A stretch of DNA of 19,201 nt from Pseudomonadota bacterium (GCA_030641485.1 DAOWHJ010000096.1:1-19201), one strand, 5' to 3'; shown: positions 7,938 through 16,206, counted from the stretch's first letter. Notes: generated from the sequence alone by a model not told the origin. Program-made: numbers and translations.

Positions 7938-9221
7938 CTAATCCTCTAGAAAAAGTCTACTGTAGTCTAATCCCTGAGCTTGAGGATTGCGGTTTAAGCT
8001 GTCACATTGTCGTTGCCAGAATGAAAAATGGTCCGGTTTCGATGGGGCTTGGTGGTTGATTGTGGCATAGAGGAAGAGGGCCGAGAAAAAGTGATCTCGG
8101 CTGACCAGCTTATTTACCCGTTTGTCACCACGGCTCAAACGGTAAAGCAGGGTGAAGATGTCCTTGATTGCATGTCGCTGGAATCGGGGCAGGTTAAAGC
8201 GTTGGTTGATTGGCTTTAAGCTCTCCTCAACAAACTCCCGGACCAGACCAAGGCGGAGGTTGTCATGTAGGGGGAATTTTTCAATGATGTTGGGCATAAT
8301 TAAAGCCGCAACAACCATTTTTTCAAGTTCTTTACTGTTGTCTGTAGTCGGGAAAAAGTTTTCAATCTGTTTGATAATTGGAATTGAATCAAGGCAGCTT
8401 GCGGCAATTTCTAGAGGTAGCCAGTGTTGGTTGATCTGGTAGTGGTTACCAAGTTCTAGTAGTCCTGAGGTTGCTTTCTTGGTGTAGAGACCCTTTAACT
8501 CCTCACGTAAGCGACTGGGTGGTACATCACTTAATGCTTCAGCTTGAGCTTTAAGTCCTTTTACAGTCTCTTCCTCTATTGTGAACTTAAGGCGGCAGGC
8601 AAACTCAAGCGCCCTTAAGATGCGGACCGGGTCCTCTGCAAAACGTGTATTCGGGTCGCCAATGATCCGAATAATGCGATTTTTCAGATCATTTAGACCG
8701 TAGACGTGGTCAATGACGGAAAAATCAGCGATATTATAGAAAAGGGCATTGACTGTGAAATCCCGACGACTGGCATCCTCTTTGGGGGTGCCGAAAAGAT
8801 TATTGGCAAGCTCCGGTTCGTCTTTGATACGCTCGGCATCATCCTGTTCCTGGGTAAAGGGTCGGCGGAAGGTCGCAATCTCATAGATTTGCGGGATTGA
8901 GTTTGAACGGTCGTGAAAAAAAATGTGGACCAGACGAAAGCGGCGACCGATAATGCGGGAGTTACGAAAAAGGCGCTTGATTTGTTTGGGGGTGGCATCG
9001 GTAACGATGTCGAAGTCGGCCGGGGTGTCACCGAGGAGCATGTCGCGCACGGCCCCGCCAGCAAGGTAAGCGGTAAAGCCTCTGTTTTTGAGGCGGTAGA
9101 GTATCTTGACGGCATTTTGGGCAATCTTCTTGCGTGAGATTGGGTGGTCGGAGCGCGTGATAATTACCGGTTCTTGGGTGGTAGCTTGCGGTTTGTCATC
9201 TGGGGCATGATTAGTGGTCAT
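7938..9221 (-). CDS. pcnB: Poly(A) polymerase / tRNA nucleotidyltransferase family protein, PcnB type
   Basis: The 427-residue class II nucleotidyltransferase has GGAVRD at 55-60, the catalytic DFD at 69-71, RRDFTVN at 152-158 and EDPVRILRA at 196-204. IGRRFRLVHI at 91-100 resembles the signature used to separate bacterial poly(A) polymerases from CCA-adding enzymes. The likely reaction is ATP-dependent addition of 3' adenosines to RNA, which promotes decay. Geobacter is known to have several paralogues with separate C-adding, A-adding and poly(A) activities, so a tRNA A-adding role cannot be ruled out. The first 30 residues are polar and variable. The ATG at 9221 has only a weak purine-rich site upstream. 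It is the first gene of the pair with mqnA and is divergent from the signalling cassette. Confidence 0.87.
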   Translation of the reverse strand: MTTNHAPDDKPQATTQEPVIITRSDHPISRKKIAQNAVKILYRLKNRGFTAYLAGGAVRDMLLGDTPADFDIVTDATPKQIKRLFRNSRIIGRRFRLVHIFFHDRSNSIPQIYEIATFRRPFTQEQDDAERIKDEPELANNLFGTPKEDASRRDFTVNALFYNIADFSVIDHVYGLNDLKNRIIRIIGDPNTRFAEDPVRILRALEFACRLKFTIEEETVKGLKAQAEALSDVPPSRLREELKGLYTKKATSGLLELGNHYQINQHWLPLEIAASCLDSIPIIKQIENFFPTTDNSKELEKMVVAALIMPNIIEKFPLHDNLRLGLVREFVEESLKPINQRFNLPRFQRHAIKDIFTLLYRLSRGDKRVNKLVSRDHFFSALFLYATINHQAPSKPDHFSFWQRQCDSLNRNPQAQGLDYSRLFLED

Positions 9222-9452
9222 ATGAGAGTCTTCTCAGTAAAAAATGCCGAGTTGTGATTACGGGTTGAATTTTTGTCTTGCTTGCGGTATGTACACGGTG
9301 TTAGCTAGCAGTAGGAGGTTGCTTGTTCTTGCGGGTTTAAGCCCGAATTAGATGTGAGCCTCTAGTTCATAAGCTGTGATGCTTCTGATATGACGCGGGC
9401 CTATAGCAGATATGCGTTGCTTAGGTAAAGTTTTTTATGGAGGCTGGAGAGA
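9222..9452. other. Divergent intergenic region, no gene called
   Basis: This 231-bp stretch separates pcnB from the signalling cassette and must contain both promoters. I find no convincing TTGACA/TATAAT pair in either direction. A small hairpin-forming palindrome CGGGTTTAAGCCCG lies at 9332-9345. A 35-codon frame at 9244-9351 and a 7-codon frame starting at ATG 9437 exist; neither is supported well enough to call. Confidence 0.5.
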
Positions 9453-10163
9453 TTGGATGAACTAAGGAGTCGGGCTGACTTGGAAAAAGAGTTGCAGAAG
9501 GCCTGCCAAGAAAACCTTATCCTAAAAAATCAGTTAGATTGTCTTCTTGCTGAGCATGATAATCGTAGTGCGACTGATATTCTTCGTGAAACTTCTTTCC
9601 AGCAGGCGATTTTGATTGCCGATTTGCGCGAGAAGGAAGAAGCTCTGAATAAGTTAGTTATTACTGATGGCTTGACCGGTCTCTATAACCATCGCCATTT
9701 TCAGCAGCGTTTGCGCGAAGAAGCCGATCGGGCCCAACGTTATAACACTATGCTTTCAATGATTATGATCGATATTGACAACTTTAAACACTATAACGAT
9801 ACCCATGGTCACCCGGCCGGTGATAAGGTGCTGCTTGGGGTCGCGGAAATACTTCTGGACAATGCTCGACACAGCGATGTGGTCGCCCGTTATGGCGGAG
9901 AGGAGTTTGCGGTGCTCTGCCATAGTTCTCTTGCTGATACCATTGGTGTGGCCGAGCGTTTTCGTTTGGACATTGAAGCCGCTGTGATTCCCGGTCAGGA
10001 GAAACAACCCCTGTTGAAGGGGCAGGATGTCGGCTCTTTGACGATCTGTCTTGGCATCGCCGCCTACGATTTGAGTATGAAAGAACCGGGAGAACTGGTG
10101 GAACTGGCAGACAAAAAACTCTATCAGGCCAAAAAGGCGGGGAGGAACCGGGTTGTTTATTGA
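9453..10163 (+). CDS. Soluble diguanylate cyclase (GGDEF domain)
   Basis: The 236-residue protein has a short N-terminal helical/coiled-coil segment (about 1-68), then a complete GGDEF domain starting at TDGLTGLYNHRHF (71-83). The active-site loop is GGEEF at 148-152, and the metal-binding DIDNF is at 107-111. An RxxD product-inhibition site (R139-D142) sits five residues before the loop, as in PleD. It should make cyclic di-GMP from two GTP molecules and is likely feedback-inhibited. It has no membrane segment and no recognisable sensor domain. The only fitting start is TTG at 9453, with GGAG 9446-9449 just upstream; no in-frame ATG occurs before the catalytic domain. Its end overlaps the kinase gene by 11 bp, so it is the first gene of a coupled cassette. 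Confidence 0.9.
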   Translation: MDELRSRADLEKELQKACQENLILKNQLDCLLAEHDNRSATDILRETSFQQAILIADLREKEEALNKLVITDGLTGLYNHRHFQQRLREEADRAQRYNTMLSMIMIDIDNFKHYNDTHGHPAGDKVLLGVAEILLDNARHSDVVARYGGEEFAVLCHSSLADTIGVAERFRLDIEAAVIPGQEKQPLLKGQDVGSLTICLGIAAYDLSMKEPGELVELADKKLYQAKKAGRNRVVY

Positions 10164-11688
10164 TCCCTTTTCACGCCTTAAGACAACATTTTTCATTAAA
10201 TTTCTGATTGCTTTAAATGTTGGTGCAATCTTATTCCTGCTGATCAGTCCAGATTCGATCTTTGCTTTTGGTGTCTCGATTGCGGTGCATACGTTTTTAG
10301 CCATTGCGTTGTTTCGATTTATGGTTAAGGTGATCTGGCCGGTGCGGGCCGGGTTGAATGAACTGGTAGAGGCGGTGGAAGCTCATCAACCCGATGAAGG
10401 TCAGGATTTTCGGCCCCGGCCGGGGATTGGTATGGGTAGCTATGAAGGGGTGATCAGACATACTACGACCCTTCTGAACAACCAATACGAAGATCTTATC
10501 TCTCACTCGCGGCAGTTGGAGAATTTCTCCCGAGTTTTGGAGAAACAGAACAGTAAAATCGGTGAAAGTCGGAAACGTTATCGCATGACTTTAGACGCGC
10601 TTGAAAATGGTCTTTACCTAATAGATGATAGTTATACTATTCGCACTATTAACCGGGCAGAAGCGGCTTTTTTTAATAAAACCCCGAAGGAGATTGTTGG
10701 TCGTCACTGTTATGAAGTTTTTCGTCAGCGGAATGGGCCTTGTTCTGACTGTATGCCGCGCGAGTGTATGGCTGACGGGCAAACTCGCAGTCGCCTGCGG
10801 GTGGCAAAACGTCGTTCCGGGCGCGAGTTTGTCAATATTTATTGTTATCCGATTTTCCATGATGGTGAACAGAAGAGCCGGGAAGCGGTGATCTGTATTC
10901 AGGATACCACGCAGTTGGCAATGATGGAAAATCAGGTGGTGAGGACTGAAAAGATGGCCAGTATCGGGCAGATGGCTGCTGGGATCGCCCATGATCTTAA
11001 CAACTATCTGGCTGGAATATATGGGGTTGTACAACTGTTGCAAATGCGTTTTGAAAAGGCCCCTGAAGAGCGGACAAGAGATTTGAAACTCCTGCTCAGG
11101 TTGCAGGTTCAGGTTGAAGCCCTGAACCTGATGGCGGGAAACCTGATGGTTTTTTCACACCCGGCTCGCAAAGAGTATTTCCCCCTCTCTTTGAATCAGG
11201 TAATTGAGGATGCTTTAAGTTTTAGTCGTTATGAGCTGGAACGAGACCAGGTCGATTTACAGTGTGATTTTAAGGATGACCTGCCCTCATCCCAGATGGA
11301 AAAGGGCCAGATTCAACAGGTTGTGTTAAATCTTATGCTCAACGGTGCCCAGGCGATCAGAGAACAAAAAAAGGCGACAGAGGGTGCTTTTGTCGGTCAG
11401 ATAGTGGTGGTCACCGGGGTTGAAAATACAGGTTTTGTCTATTTTTCAATCACTGATAACGGTATCGGTATTACCGAGGAGTGTCAGGGGCATCTTTTTG
11501 ATCCATTTTTTTCGACCAAAGAGGTTAGGGTTGAGGGCGGTGCGACTGGTCTTGGCCTGTTTACAGCCCAAACTATTATTGCACAACATCAAGGGACGAT
11601 CAGCTTTAGCAGTAAGCCTGGCCAAGGGAGCTGTTTTAAGGTTGCACTTCCGTTAAAACAGGGCGCCGAATCTTGTGTGCCAGGATGA
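10153..11688 (+). CDS. Membrane-anchored PAS histidine kinase without receiver
   Basis: The 511-residue protein has two transmembrane helices (about 12-32 and 35-58) with almost no periplasmic loop, then a HAMP-like linker and coiled coil (60-140), a PAS domain (about 141-255) and a full kinase core. The kinase motifs are the phosphoacceptor H280 in GIAHDLNN, an N-box around 389-401, G1 DNGIGI at 435-440, the F-box FDPFF at 449-453 and G2 GLGL at 466-469. Sensing is therefore probably cytoplasmic. The PAS domain carries a cysteine cluster (C186, C197, C200, C205) that could bind a metal or react to redox state. The start is TTG at 10153, with an excellent GGAGG at 10141-10145 and 7 nt spacing, overlapping the preceding cyclase gene. 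No response regulator is encoded nearby. The HDLNN H-box resembles NtrB-type kinases, so an NtrC-like partner elsewhere is possible. Confidence 0.9.
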   Translation: MFIDPFSRLKTTFFIKFLIALNVGAILFLLISPDSIFAFGVSIAVHTFLAIALFRFMVKVIWPVRAGLNELVEAVEAHQPDEGQDFRPRPGIGMGSYEGVIRHTTTLLNNQYEDLISHSRQLENFSRVLEKQNSKIGESRKRYRMTLDALENGLYLIDDSYTIRTINRAEAAFFNKTPKEIVGRHCYEVFRQRNGPCSDCMPRECMADGQTRSRLRVAKRRSGREFVNIYCYPIFHDGEQKSREAVICIQDTTQLAMMENQVVRTEKMASIGQMAAGIAHDLNNYLAGIYGVVQLLQMRFEKAPEERTRDLKLLLRLQVQVEALNLMAGNLMVFSHPARKEYFPLSLNQVIEDALSFSRYELERDQVDLQCDFKDDLPSSQMEKGQIQQVVLNLMLNGAQAIREQKKATEGAFVGQIVVVTGVENTGFVYFSITDNGIGITEECQGHLFDPFFSTKEVRVEGGATGLGLFTAQTIIAQHQGTISFSSKPGQGSCFKVALPLKQGAESCVPG

Positions 11689-11694
11689 TATGAA

Positions 11695-12972
11695 ATGAAT
11701 TTAGATATGATTAAAGAGTATAAAGAGCTCTCAGTTTTTCTCTTAAAGACCCTGCACGGGGCGGCTTCAGGTGATCGGGCTGCGGGAAATTCTCTTGGGG
11801 CACTGTGTGAATCGTTACAACAGGCTGCTGATGCGAGCCAGATTAAGCGTATTCACAAGCAGGCCAAAGAGATTGTTCGCAAAGAAAAACCAGTCGATGT
11901 GAATCTTCTTTTGAAAAACATCAAACTTTTGAAAAGTTCCCTGCTCGCCCAGTCAGATGTTGAAAATGATCTGCGTTTACTGGTTGACGAGTTTAAGCAG
12001 TTAGTGACTCTGGCTTTGCACCAGGTTGAAGCGCTTTCATTGCAGGAGCAAGATAGTCGGGCGCTCTTTCTTGAGTGTCGTGAGGGGTTGAGTGAGCTCT
12101 CATCAGTCGATGATATGAGTCGCTATGTTGACAAGTTTAAACGTCTTTTCTCCAATAATCTTCTTTTTGATGATGAGACCGGACGTGAACGTGATGAGCT
12201 GAAAAAAATTATCACAATTTTGGCTGACTCACTCTCCGGTTTGCTCCAGAGTGGTGGCGATTTTGATAGTGGCCTAGATGAGTGCGTCGGTCGATTGCAA
12301 CAGGCAAAGACCTTGTCTGAAGTTCAGGAGATTCGTGAATCCCTGCTGCTTCAGGCCCAAGGCCTGCAAACTCGGACCCGACAGATGGTCGCAGATGTAC
12401 GTCTGGCCCAAACTCAGGTTGATGATGCTAATAAGAAGATTGAGAGTCTGAAAGAACAGATGGAAAAGGTTAAGCAGGAGATCATCATTGACCCCTTAAC
12501 CAGGACCTATAACCGCCGCGCTTATGATGAAAAAATTAAACAGGAAATAATGGGTTTCCAACGTTATTCGCGGCCAACCGCACTGGCAATTATAGACATT
12601 GATCATTTTAAAAATGTAAACGATACTTATGGACATCGCACCGGAGATGGGGTGTTGCGGGTCTTGAGCGAAGTTATGAAGAAGGAGATTCGTGAGATTG
12701 ATGTTCTTGCCCGTTACGGCGGGGAGGAGTTTGCACTGATTTTGCCGCACACCTCTTTAGAGCAGGCCTTTGACGTGGCCGAGCGGATTCGGCAAAAGGT
12801 TGAAATAAGTCGTTTCACTTATAAGGGAAAGCCGTTTTCAGTTACTGTCAGTATCGGGGTTGGTAGCCTCAAGGTGGACGATACTTTGGATAGTTATGTC
12901 GAAAGGGTTGATCAGGCCATGTATCGCGCTAAAAATGGTGGTCGCAATCGGGTTGAGGGGGAAGTGAATTAG
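11695..12972 (+). CDS. Diguanylate cyclase with N-terminal helical-repeat region
   Basis: The 425-residue protein has a C-terminal GGDEF domain starting at DPLTRTYNRRAYD (266-278), with DIDHF at 301-305, GGEEF at 342-346 and an I-site R333xxD336 five residues earlier. It should synthesise c-di-GMP with product inhibition. The first 225 residues are almost entirely helical and contain three related segments (about 34-53, 124-144 and 194-213) with a shared LxxA-x3-S/D-x-I/V/M pattern. A coiled coil at about 235-263 leads into the catalytic domain. I recognise no named sensor domain. The ATG at 11695 is 6 bp after the kinase stop; AGGA at 11682-11685 is a modest ribosome site. It is the third member of the signalling cassette. 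Confidence 0.9.
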   Translation: MNLDMIKEYKELSVFLLKTLHGAASGDRAAGNSLGALCESLQQAADASQIKRIHKQAKEIVRKEKPVDVNLLLKNIKLLKSSLLAQSDVENDLRLLVDEFKQLVTLALHQVEALSLQEQDSRALFLECREGLSELSSVDDMSRYVDKFKRLFSNNLLFDDETGRERDELKKIITILADSLSGLLQSGGDFDSGLDECVGRLQQAKTLSEVQEIRESLLLQAQGLQTRTRQMVADVRLAQTQVDDANKKIESLKEQMEKVKQEIIIDPLTRTYNRRAYDEKIKQEIMGFQRYSRPTALAIIDIDHFKNVNDTYGHRTGDGVLRVLSEVMKKEIREIDVLARYGGEEFALILPHTSLEQAFDVAERIRQKVEISRFTYKGKPFSVTVSIGVGSLKVDDTLDSYVERVDQAMYRAKNGGRNRVEGEVN

Positions 12973-13030
12973 TTGACCCAGCGGGCTCGGCGAAAATTTT
13001 TTTCTTGAAGTTTGGATTCACTGCTGAATT

Positions 13031-13486
13031 TTACGATGCCAACATTTTGATCATGGCAATCTCATCACAATTTGGAAACTTAACACACTTTAAGCACTCC
13101 CCCCAAACCTTGTGCGGCAACTCGCTTTTGTCGATAGTTCGATAGCCTAAGCCGGTGAAAAATTTTTCCTGATAGGTAAGTGTGAAGACCCTCTTCAGCC
13201 CCAGTTTGCGGGCCTCGGTTTCGCAAACCTCTACCAGTTGGCGACCAATGCCTTTATTTGTATTGGGTGGCAGAACTGCCAGTGACCTAATCTCACCCAA
13301 GTCTTCCCAGCAGACATGCAGACTCCCGACTCCGGAGATGTTTTTCAGATCCTGAAAAACTATGAAATCACGCAAGTTGTCATAGAGGTCATTTAACGAG
13401 CGTGGTAACAATAAGCCTTTTTCAGCGTAATACTCAAGGGTCTGTTGGATGGTTTTGACATCACCTACAGTTGCCGGACGAATCAT
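13031..13486 (-). CDS. Short N-acetylglutamate-synthase-type GNAT acetyltransferase
   Basis: The 151-residue protein is a GNAT enzyme. It opens with IRPATVGDV, has the acetyl-CoA-binding segment SLAVLPPNTNKGIG at 68-81, and ends with the motif KVWGECLKCVKFPNCDE (126-142), with cysteines 131, 134 and 140. That C-terminal K-V-W...C..C.KF..CDE.AM pattern is typical of short ArgA-type amino-acid N-acetyltransferases, which acetylate glutamate for arginine synthesis without an amino-acid kinase domain. Function is assigned by motif only; another amino acid could be the substrate. The ATG at 13486 comes 1 bp after the recN stop, with AAGG about 10 nt upstream, so it is the last gene of nadK-recN-GNAT. 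It converges with the second cyclase gene. Confidence 0.8.
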   Translation of the reverse strand: MIRPATVGDVKTIQQTLEYYAEKGLLLPRSLNDLYDNLRDFIVFQDLKNISGVGSLHVCWEDLGEIRSLAVLPPNTNKGIGRQLVEVCETEARKLGLKRVFTLTYQEKFFTGLGYRTIDKSELPHKVWGECLKCVKFPNCDEIAMIKMLAS

Positions 13487-13487
13487 A

Positions 13488-15197
13488 TTAATCTACCTTT
13501 TGGCGGAATTTTTCCGCCTCTTTGCGCAGAGCCTTAGCATGCTCTTCCGCCTCAATTGTAATCTCTTTGCCGCTGCCCATACGGGCTAATTCGTGGATTC
13601 TTTCAAGTTCTTGAGTTGATGAAAATTCATTGATTTCAATCAGAGTGCGTTCATTTTGGGGGCAACTTACCTTGTCAATGACCAAGTGTTGGTCCGCAAA
13701 AGCAGCGACCTGGGGGAGATGCGTAACCGTGATCACTTGACACTCTTTAGCGATCTCTGCGATTTTGCGGCCGACTGCTGCGGCGGTACCACCACCAAGG
13801 CCGGTATCAACTTCATCAAAGATCAAGGTTGGCACTTGGTGACGATGTGCAAGGGCGGTTTTGAGCGCCAGTAAAAGACGGGAAAGCTCACCGCCTGAAG
13901 CATTTTTGTCAATTGGGGCCGGTTCTTCGCCGGGGTTGGCACTGAAGCAAAAAGATATTTGGTCCTTGCCGGTGGTCGAGGTCGGGGCATCTTTTCGGGT
14001 GATAAGAAAACGTGCTTGCGAGAGGTTGAGATGGTTGAGGTGTTGACTGACCTCTTCAGCTAAGGCACTTCCATGCTTTTGCCGGCCCGCACTGAGTTGC
14101 GCTGCTATATCGAGCATTATCTTCTCTTTTTTACCCAGTTCAACAATCTTCTTTTCCCTTTCATTGTCGCGATTTTCAAAGTTTGTAACTTGCCCCTTAA
14201 GATCATCACGGAGCTCAATTAAGCCCTCAATGTTGGTGGCGAATTTTCGTTTGAGCCTTTCTAAAATTGCGAGTCGTTCTTCGGTTTCATCGATGGTCTG
14301 CTCATCGACTTCCAGGTTATTTGTGTAGAGGTTGTTCCTTTTGTAGACCTCCTGAAGGGTGTCGATGATTTCAGTTAAGATCTCTTCGGTTTGTGGGGCA
14401 TGGCTATCACGTCGTGTAAGCTCTGCAGCAATTTCCTGTAAACGATAACAGTTATCAATAATAGAGTTGCTACTTGTGTAGGTTAGCTCATCGGCCTCCC
14501 GAGTGAGCTCTTTAAGCTTGCCGATTTGTTGATACTGCAGGCGTAGGCTGAGGAGTTCATCCTCTTCTCCGTGACTTAAATTGGCGTCGTCAAGTTCTGC
14601 AAGTTGATGGCAGTAGTAGTCCATTTGGCGGGCGGCATCATTAGTTTTTTGCTCCCACGCTCGAAGTTGTTGCTCTAGTTGTCGATGTTCTTGAAAGCAT
14701 TTCGCATACTCTCCCCTTAAAGGGAACAGGTCGCCATATGTATCGAGCAGGTTCAAAAGTTCGCTTGGGTTGCGGAGGCTTTGTTGTTGGTGTTGATCGA
14801 CAAATTCAACCAGTGAGGTCGCAATCGTTGTCACCGTAGAGCCGGTGGTCGGCTGGTCGTTTATGTAGATGCGGTTGTTGAGGCCACCGTGGCTCTTTAA
14901 ACTTAAGTTACGGCGGAAAATAATCTCATCATGCTCGGAGCTTAAGCCGAATTCACTTAGTTGTTTATGTAGAATCGGATTTTGGGGCAGAGAGAAAATG
15001 GCGCTTATAGTTACGGGTCGGGTTTTATCTTGGAAGACATCGACTCCCGGTTTTTCTCCGAGCAGGGTGTTTAAGGCACTTAAAATGATAGATTTTCCCG
15101 CCCCGGTTTCACCTGTAAGGACAGTTAATCCTGAATTGAACTCGCATGAAAGCTTATCGATCAGTTTGAAATTGCTGATGGAAAGGAGTTTTAGCAT
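13488..15197 (-). CDS. recN: DNA repair ATPase RecN
   Basis: The 569-residue SMC-like protein has the expected RecN length and layout. It starts with LSISNFKLIDKLSCEF and Walker A GETGAGKS at 29-36. A coiled coil spans about 155-360. The C-terminal lobe has the ABC signature NASGGELSRLLLALK (about 428-442), Walker B FDEVDTGLGG from residue 460, and THLPQVAAFAD. RecN acts in the cytoplasm in recombinational repair of double-strand breaks, helping to hold DNA ends or sister chromatids together. Its ATG is 3 bp after the nadK stop, and a nadK-recN pairing is common in bacteria. The ribosome site (GGCGAG, with an A/T spacer) is moderate. No LexA box was recognised near it; it lies inside an operon. 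Confidence 0.95.
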   Translation of the reverse strand: MLKLLSISNFKLIDKLSCEFNSGLTVLTGETGAGKSIILSALNTLLGEKPGVDVFQDKTRPVTISAIFSLPQNPILHKQLSEFGLSSEHDEIIFRRNLSLKSHGGLNNRIYINDQPTTGSTVTTIATSLVEFVDQHQQQSLRNPSELLNLLDTYGDLFPLRGEYAKCFQEHRQLEQQLRAWEQKTNDAARQMDYYCHQLAELDDANLSHGEEDELLSLRLQYQQIGKLKELTREADELTYTSSNSIIDNCYRLQEIAAELTRRDSHAPQTEEILTEIIDTLQEVYKRNNLYTNNLEVDEQTIDETEERLAILERLKRKFATNIEGLIELRDDLKGQVTNFENRDNEREKKIVELGKKEKIMLDIAAQLSAGRQKHGSALAEEVSQHLNHLNLSQARFLITRKDAPTSTTGKDQISFCFSANPGEEPAPIDKNASGGELSRLLLALKTALAHRHQVPTLIFDEVDTGLGGGTAAAVGRKIAEIAKECQVITVTHLPQVAAFADQHLVIDKVSCPQNERTLIEINEFSSTQELERIHELARMGSGKEITIEAEEHAKALRKEAEKFRQKVD

Positions 15198-15200
15198 TTT

Positions 15201-16076
15201 TTACTCGCCACTGTTTTGATAACGTTCACCCCATTTCAGCTTGTTGCGTAAAACCTCAAAATAGGTTTTACTTGGGGATGTAACAAGTTTGATACTGTGC
15301 GCAGACTTAGTGATAACGATTCTGTCCATTGGTTGTAATGAGAACCCGGTCTGGCCGTCCAGAGTTAGAAAAACATCGTCGCTGTCGGTCGATGTCAAAG
15401 TTGTTTCAATAGTAACCTCAGGGGGCACGATCAGGGGGCGGTTTGAGAGGGTGTGTGGGCAGATTGGGGCTACGATTATACTGTTTAACGTCGGATAAAC
15501 AATTGGCCCACCAGCCGATAGAGAGTATCCGGTAGAGCCGGTTGGGGTTGAAAAGATTAGGCCGTCGGCTTTGAATGTGTTGACCAGTTTATTGTCGATG
15601 ACTGTTTTTAAGTCGATGATTCGGGCCATTGCTCCTTTATTGATGACAACATCGTTAAGGACGTTGTGCCCGGAGATTTTCTCATTGTTGCGAAATAGTG
15701 AAACGCTAAGTACCATGCGTGGACTTAATGAAAAATTACCCTCTAAAACTTCACCCATAACTTGAAAAAGTTCATCCAGGGTGATGGCAGTTAAAAACCC
15801 CAGACTGCCGAGATTGACACCAAGAATGGGACGTGAGTTTTCTTTGATGTGGCGGGCGATGCTGAGAAGTGTGCCATCGCCGCCGAGAACAACTACAAGA
15901 TCAGCTGCGGTTGTAATTTCTACCTTAGTGCAGGCGGAGAGTTTCAGTGGGACTGCTAGATCATTTTCACAAAGAATGAACTTGTCGCACTTGTTGATCA
16001 GCCAATTACTCAATTTAATGCCGATTTCGAGCGCTCGCTGATTGTTGCGCTTGATTATGATTCCAATATTTTGCAT
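15201..16076 (-). CDS. nadK: NAD kinase
   Basis: The 291-residue protein has the NAD kinase motif VVVLGGDGTLL, with GGDGT at 65-69. It also has NDVVIN and the ADGLIFSTPTGSTGYSLSAGGP segment, split by the usual loop, and a C-terminal LTLDGQ. It phosphorylates NAD to NADP with ATP or polyphosphate and sets the cytoplasmic NADP(H) pool. Length is normal for the family. The start at ATG 16076 fits the alignment (IGIIIKRNN), but the bases upstream show no Shine-Dalgarno sequence, so initiation may be weak. It is the first gene of nadK-recN-GNAT; a 130-bp gap separates it from fapA. Confidence 0.95.
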   Translation of the reverse strand: MQNIGIIIKRNNQRALEIGIKLSNWLINKCDKFILCENDLAVPLKLSACTKVEITTAADLVVVLGGDGTLLSIARHIKENSRPILGVNLGSLGFLTAITLDELFQVMGEVLEGNFSLSPRMVLSVSLFRNNEKISGHNVLNDVVINKGAMARIIDLKTVIDNKLVNTFKADGLIFSTPTGSTGYSLSAGGPIVYPTLNSIIVAPICPHTLSNRPLIVPPEVTIETTLTSTDSDDVFLTLDGQTGFSLQPMDRIVITKSAHSIKLVTSPSKTYFEVLRNKLKWGERYQNSGE

Positions 16077-16150
16077 GGGCGCATTAGTAGCACAGGATGT
16101 GGGTGGGAGTAAAGTTCAAAGCGGAGGTTTTTGATTTGTTAATTTGATGA

Positions 16151-16178
16151 TGCTCTTGTAACTTTATAAGGGCATTTT
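16151..16178 (+). terminator. Hairpin with T-tract between fapA and nadK, plus-strand orientation
   Basis: In plus-strand RNA, UGCUCUUGUA (16151-16160) and UAUAAGGGCA (16165-16174) form ten pairs, two of them G-U, around a 4-nt loop, followed by UUUU. The minus-strand version has two mismatches and no T-run after it. Both flanking genes are on the minus strand, so if it is a terminator it would stop antisense transcription. It may instead be a fortuitous or regulatory dyad in the nadK leader. Confidence 0.35.
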
Positions 16179-16206
16179 ATTTGCTGGAAAACGATTTCAT
16201 GACACC

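Noticed and set aside
8693..9124. 143-codon reverse frame inside pcnB
   Set aside because: It shares the strand with pcnB in another frame, has proline/serine-rich shadow composition, and pcnB motifs are intact across it.
9244..9351. 35-codon forward frame with three cysteines (C4, C11, C14) between pcnB and the first cyclase
   Set aside because: No ribosome site precedes its ATG, and the residues after the cysteines look like random translation. It sits where promoters are expected.
12973..13030. Possible bidirectional terminator between the second cyclase and the GNAT gene (T7 run and an ATTCA/TGAAT hairpin)
   Set aside because: The stem before the T7 run has only about three pairs, and the ATTCA hairpin is five A/T-rich pairs with a short T-run. 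Neither is convincing.
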